This document shows positions 6,865 to 9,476 of a stretch of 9,476 nt of DNA, in pieces. The notes under the pieces are model-generated. The model saw only the letters and a program-made list of their open reading frames with translations. It did no database searches and was not told the DNA's origin. The translations under genes and the position numbers were made by a program. Within the stretch, counting starts at the first letter, position 1. Each line of letters begins with the position of its first letter. Origin of the DNA: Desulfomonile tiedjei (lineage in GTDB: Bacteria > Desulfobacterota > Desulfomonilia > Desulfomonilales > Desulfomonilaceae); contig DYRE01000067.1 in the NCBI GenBank assembly GCA_020718965.1, forward strand, positions 1 through 9,476, in the 5' to 3' direction.

Positions 6865-6919
6865 GGTTGAACGCTGACTTTTTCACGGCATGTCCCAGTA
6901 TCTGCGCATTCATTCAACC
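6865..6919. repeat. Inverted repeat between the M16 gene and hflX
   Basis: GGTTGAACG (6865-6873) and CATTCAACC (6911-6919) can pair over 9 bp with one G-T wobble around a 37-nt loop. The distal arm begins 33 nt past the M16 stop. There is no tight T-run directly after the stem in the direction of transcription, so it is not a standard intrinsic terminator. It could be an mRNA structure, an operator or chance. Confidence 0.3.
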
Positions 6920-6952
6920 GATCTTCCCGCCTTCCGACACGAATTGTCAAAC

Positions 6953-9476
6953 CTATTTCCCGTTGTCTTCGGGAAGAATCTTTACAACAACCCTTTTCTG
7001 TGGATTCAGATATTTTTGAGCGACTCTTAAAACATCAGCAGGTGTTACTTCCGAGATCTTCTTGACGTACTCTTCCTCGTAATTCCAGCCAAGTCCGTAC
7101 AACGTGTTAAGACCATAGTTTTCGGCTCGGGACCAAGAACTTTGAAGATTAATTTCATGATGTCCTATCAGATTGTTGACAGCATTCTTTACATCTTTTT
7201 CTGAAATGGTTTCAGATCGTATTTTATCAATCTCCTTCAATAATCCAGACAGGGCCCTGTCAACTTTCGGGGCGTCACAAGCGATATAAAATCCAAACAT
7301 CCCCGGTTGCAAATTCGGTCTGATGAAAGACGCCACAGTGTAAGCCAACGATTCTTTGTCTCTTAATTGAAGAAACAGTTTGCCTCCTTGTCCCGAAAGC
7401 AGATTGTTCAACACTTCGAGAGGATACCTGTCGGGATCCATCATAGTTACAGCCTTAAACCCCATCGCTATGTGGGCCTTAGCTCTTGGAATCAGAATAG
7501 TTTCATCTCGTGGTTTTTCAATAGGAGTTTCTTCAGAAACAGTGGGCGCCTTGAATGGCTCAGGCGGCACTACTCCAAAAAGATTATCCAGGATCTTGAG
7601 AGTCTTTTCCGGATCAAATGCCCCAACCATAGAAATTACTGTATTAGATGGAGTTGAATATTTTCGATAGCAGTCCATGAGATCCTTATTTGAGAATTTG
7701 GCGACAGTCTCGAGCGTGCCCTCTTTGTCAAAACCGTAGGGATGTTTTTCATAGACGGCCCTGTTCAAGCGATTTATGGCATACTGAACTGGCCTGTCTG
7801 GTTCGGTTTTTATTCTGTTGATAATCAGTTGTCGTTCCCTTTCCATAATCTCCGGGGAAAAACTCGGGGTCTTGTAAATTGTTTCGAGTAGTTTCAAGCC
7901 ATTTTCAAGATAACGACTGAAAAAACTTGTGGAAAGTCCAAAAGAATCATATCCGGAAAATCCAGACAACCGACCTCCCATATCTTCAATCCTTTTAGAG
8001 ATTTCAAATTCTGAAAGGTCCCCCGCTCCCTTGGGTAACATTTGCGCCACAAAATTCATTATGCCCTCAGTTTCTCTAGTTTCATATCTCTTGCCACCCA
8101 AGTGCACTATTTTTACCGAGACAACCGGGTTTGAATTATCTGGCGCAAGCGTCACCGTCATTCCGTTTGTCAATTTTCTTGAAATCACTCTTTTCTCTTC
8201 GGGTTTCTGGGCGACGGAAGATTTTGTTTCGGGTTCTGAGGAATTTATTATCTTCGCTTGAGAGTCAATATTGAATTTCTTTGTTCCATCTTCAGGTGAA
8301 AGCACTGAAATGGTGGCGTTTGATGGCCTCATGAAAATTCTTACCACCTCTGATATTTCTTCTGGAGTGACTGCCCTATTAAGAATGAGATATTTTTCTT
8401 CGTAATTCGGATCACCGACATCAGCTCTGGAGCTTCCGATACTCCTTGCAACTCCCTGAACCGTTTCCAGCGAATAAATGTTCTGGGACTCCAGGTTGAC
8501 TTTGGCTCGATCAAGTTCTGCGGTGGAAGGAGGTTCTTTTGCAAGTCTTGCTATTTCTTCCATTATGCCTTTAGTGACCGCATCGATGTTGGCAAGATCC
8601 AATGTTGCTGAAACTACCATCAAGCCAGGATCTTTTGGGGTCATTGCATAAGCTGATATCGAATTAACCAGTCCCTTTTCCTTTTTTAATGATTTCACCA
8701 ACCTGGAACTTTCGCGGCCTCCAAGAATGTCCGCCGCCAAATCCAGAGGATTAACGTCTACAGACACAGCGGCAGGAACATGGAATGCTATATGCATCCT
8801 GGTTTCCCGCGAGTTTTTGTCAGCCAAGTAGGATGTTCTGACGTCCTTTTGGATTGGCTCAAGCGGTCTTGGCGGTCTGAAAAAACCAAGGGGTTTGAGG
8901 TCCCCTGTTAGCTGATGAATTTCTCTTAACACTGCGGAAGTGTCAACATCTCCTACAATCAGGAAAAACATGTTTTCAGGGACATACCATTTCTTACGGA
9001 ATGCCAATATATCATCTCTGGATAGTTTCTCCACAATGTCTTTGTAACCGATAACTGGATATTTGTAGGGACTGGACACATACGCAGTATCAAAAAGAAG
9101 TTGTGAGGATTTTCGTTCAGGTCTTTCCGCTGATTCCAGTATTTCTTCCAGTACTACCTGTTTTTCCTTTGAAAGTTCTTCTGGATCTATGGTCGGGTGA
9201 AGAACAGCGTCTGTAAGGATATCGAGAGATTGAGTAATGGCTGTTGATGGTCCAGTTATGTGAAATACAGTTTCATCCCAGCTAGTATATGCGTTAATTT
9301 CGCCTCCTAGTGCCTCTACCTCGGATGCTATCTGTCCCAATCCTCTTTTGGCTGTCCCTTTGAATGCCATGTGTTCAATCAGATGGCTGATTCCTCTCTC
9401 CGCGGGTTCCTCGTCCGCACTACCCACCATAACCCATAATTGGGCTGTAGCAACCTTCTTTGCATGATCCTCCTGG
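6953..9476 (-). CDS. M16-family zinc metallopeptidase, two-lobe form, 5' partial
   Basis: The frame is open to the window edge (codons from 9475), so the true start, probably with a signal peptide, is missing. The ATG at 9430 is internal: upstream codons read QEDHAKKVATAQLWV, the usual lead into the first strand. Residues are numbered from that Met (825 shown). HLIEH (16-20) is the inverted zinc-binding HxxEH, with Glu95/Glu96 (VVLEEI) as the third ligand. Lobe one runs to about 380. A hydrophilic linker (about 380-415) leads to lobe two, whose equivalent site is degenerate (ETEGIMNFVAQML, 453-465). Lobe two carries the substrate-binding Arg/Tyr motif in GGKLFLQLRDKESLAYTV (682-699). This active/inactive pairing in one chain is normal for fused M16 peptidases (pitrilysin/PqqL-like), which degrade small peptides, often in the periplasm. 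The specific substrate is unknown. hflX follows after 157 nt. Confidence 0.95.
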   Translation of the reverse strand, partial: QEDHAKKVATAQLWVMVGSADEEPAERGISHLIEHMAFKGTAKRGLGQIASEVEALGGEINAYTSWDETVFHITGPSTAITQSLDILTDAVLHPTIDPEELSKEKQVVLEEILESAERPERKSSQLLFDTAYVSSPYKYPVIGYKDIVEKLSRDDILAFRKKWYVPENMFFLIVGDVDTSAVLREIHQLTGDLKPLGFFRPPRPLEPIQKDVRTSYLADKNSRETRMHIAFHVPAAVSVDVNPLDLAADILGGRESSRLVKSLKKEKGLVNSISAYAMTPKDPGLMVVSATLDLANIDAVTKGIMEEIARLAKEPPSTAELDRAKVNLESQNIYSLETVQGVARSIGSSRADVGDPNYEEKYLILNRAVTPEEISEVVRIFMRPSNATISVLSPEDGTKKFNIDSQAKIINSSEPETKSSVAQKPEEKRVISRKLTNGMTVTLAPDNSNPVVSVKIVHLGGKRYETRETEGIMNFVAQMLPKGAGDLSEFEISKRIEDMGGRLSGFSGYDSFGLSTSFFSRYLENGLKLLETIYKTPSFSPEIMERERQLIINRIKTEPDRPVQYAINRLNRAVYEKHPYGFDKEGTLETVAKFSNKDLMDCYRKYSTPSNTVISMVGAFDPEKTLKILDNLFGVVPPEPFKAPTVSEETPIEKPRDETILIPRAKAHIAMGFKAVTMMDPDRYPLEVLNNLLSGQGGKLFLQLRDKESLAYTVASFIRPNLQPGMFGFYIACDAPKVDRALSGLLKEIDKIRSETISEKDVKNAVNNLIGHHEINLQSSWSRAENYGLNTLYGLGWNYEEEYVKKISEVTPADVLRVAQKYLNPQKRVVVKILPEDNGK

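Noticed and set aside
6921..6950. Perfect TTGACA on the minus strand (6950-6945) as a -35 for hflX
   Set aside because: At 17-18 nt spacing the -10 position reads GGAAGA or GAAGAT, a poor match, and it directly abuts the end of the M16 gene.
7367..8261. Open frames on the + strand opposite the M16 peptidase gene
   Set aside because: Their products are compositionally odd with no motifs, and the minus-strand frame is a clear M16 peptidase throughout.
9428..9430. ATG at 9430 as the true start of the M16 peptidase
   Set aside because: The frame continues open to the window edge and the upstream codons (VATAQLWV) match the first strand of the fold, so the Met is internal.

Overview
The window looks like an ordinary chromosomal stretch from a Gram-negative bacterium. 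The Gram-negative reading rests on an MltD-type murein transglycosylase with a lipoprotein-like N-terminus. Base composition looks moderately AT-leaning by eye. The long HflX form, the large two-lobe M16 peptidase and the TVP38-type protein together recall Desulfobacterota (former Deltaproteobacteria). That assignment is an impression from gene style, not a demonstrated placement.

Layout. On the + strand, the left edge carries the 3' end of a gene whose product resembles a decayed histidine-kinase ATPase domain (to 452). A probable promoter and the transglycosylase/LysM gene follow (to 1880). These converge, across 40 bp, on a minus-strand series that fills the rest of the window. In transcription order (right to left) it runs: M16 zinc peptidase (5' end outside the window), the ribosome-associated GTPase hflX, a TVP38/TMEM64 (VTT) membrane protein, a small four-cysteine protein of unknown function, a HAD-superfamily hydrolase, and argJ (ornithine/glutamate N-acetyltransferase).

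Operon structure. hflX and the VTT gene are 3 nt apart, with the second gene's ribosome site inside the end of hflX. The HAD gene and argJ overlap by 8 nt if argJ starts at a TTG with a consensus Shine-Dalgarno sequence. Gaps of 157, 143 and 45 nt separate M16/hflX, VTT/small protein and small protein/HAD. The series may therefore be two or three transcripts rather than one. M16 peptidase, HflX and the VTT protein could all contribute to envelope and translation quality control, while HAD-argJ points to arginine biosynthesis. Nothing ties the whole set into one pathway.

Start codons needed attention. Three genes (mltD-like, argJ, hflX) have longest open frames that run upstream of the more plausible start, and two of the better starts are TTG. 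No RNA genes, CRISPR arrays, insertion sequences, attachment sites or origins were seen. No intergenic stretch exceeds about 160 bp. I found no convincing novel multi-gene system. The least understood items are the decayed kinase-like domain and the four-cysteine protein.
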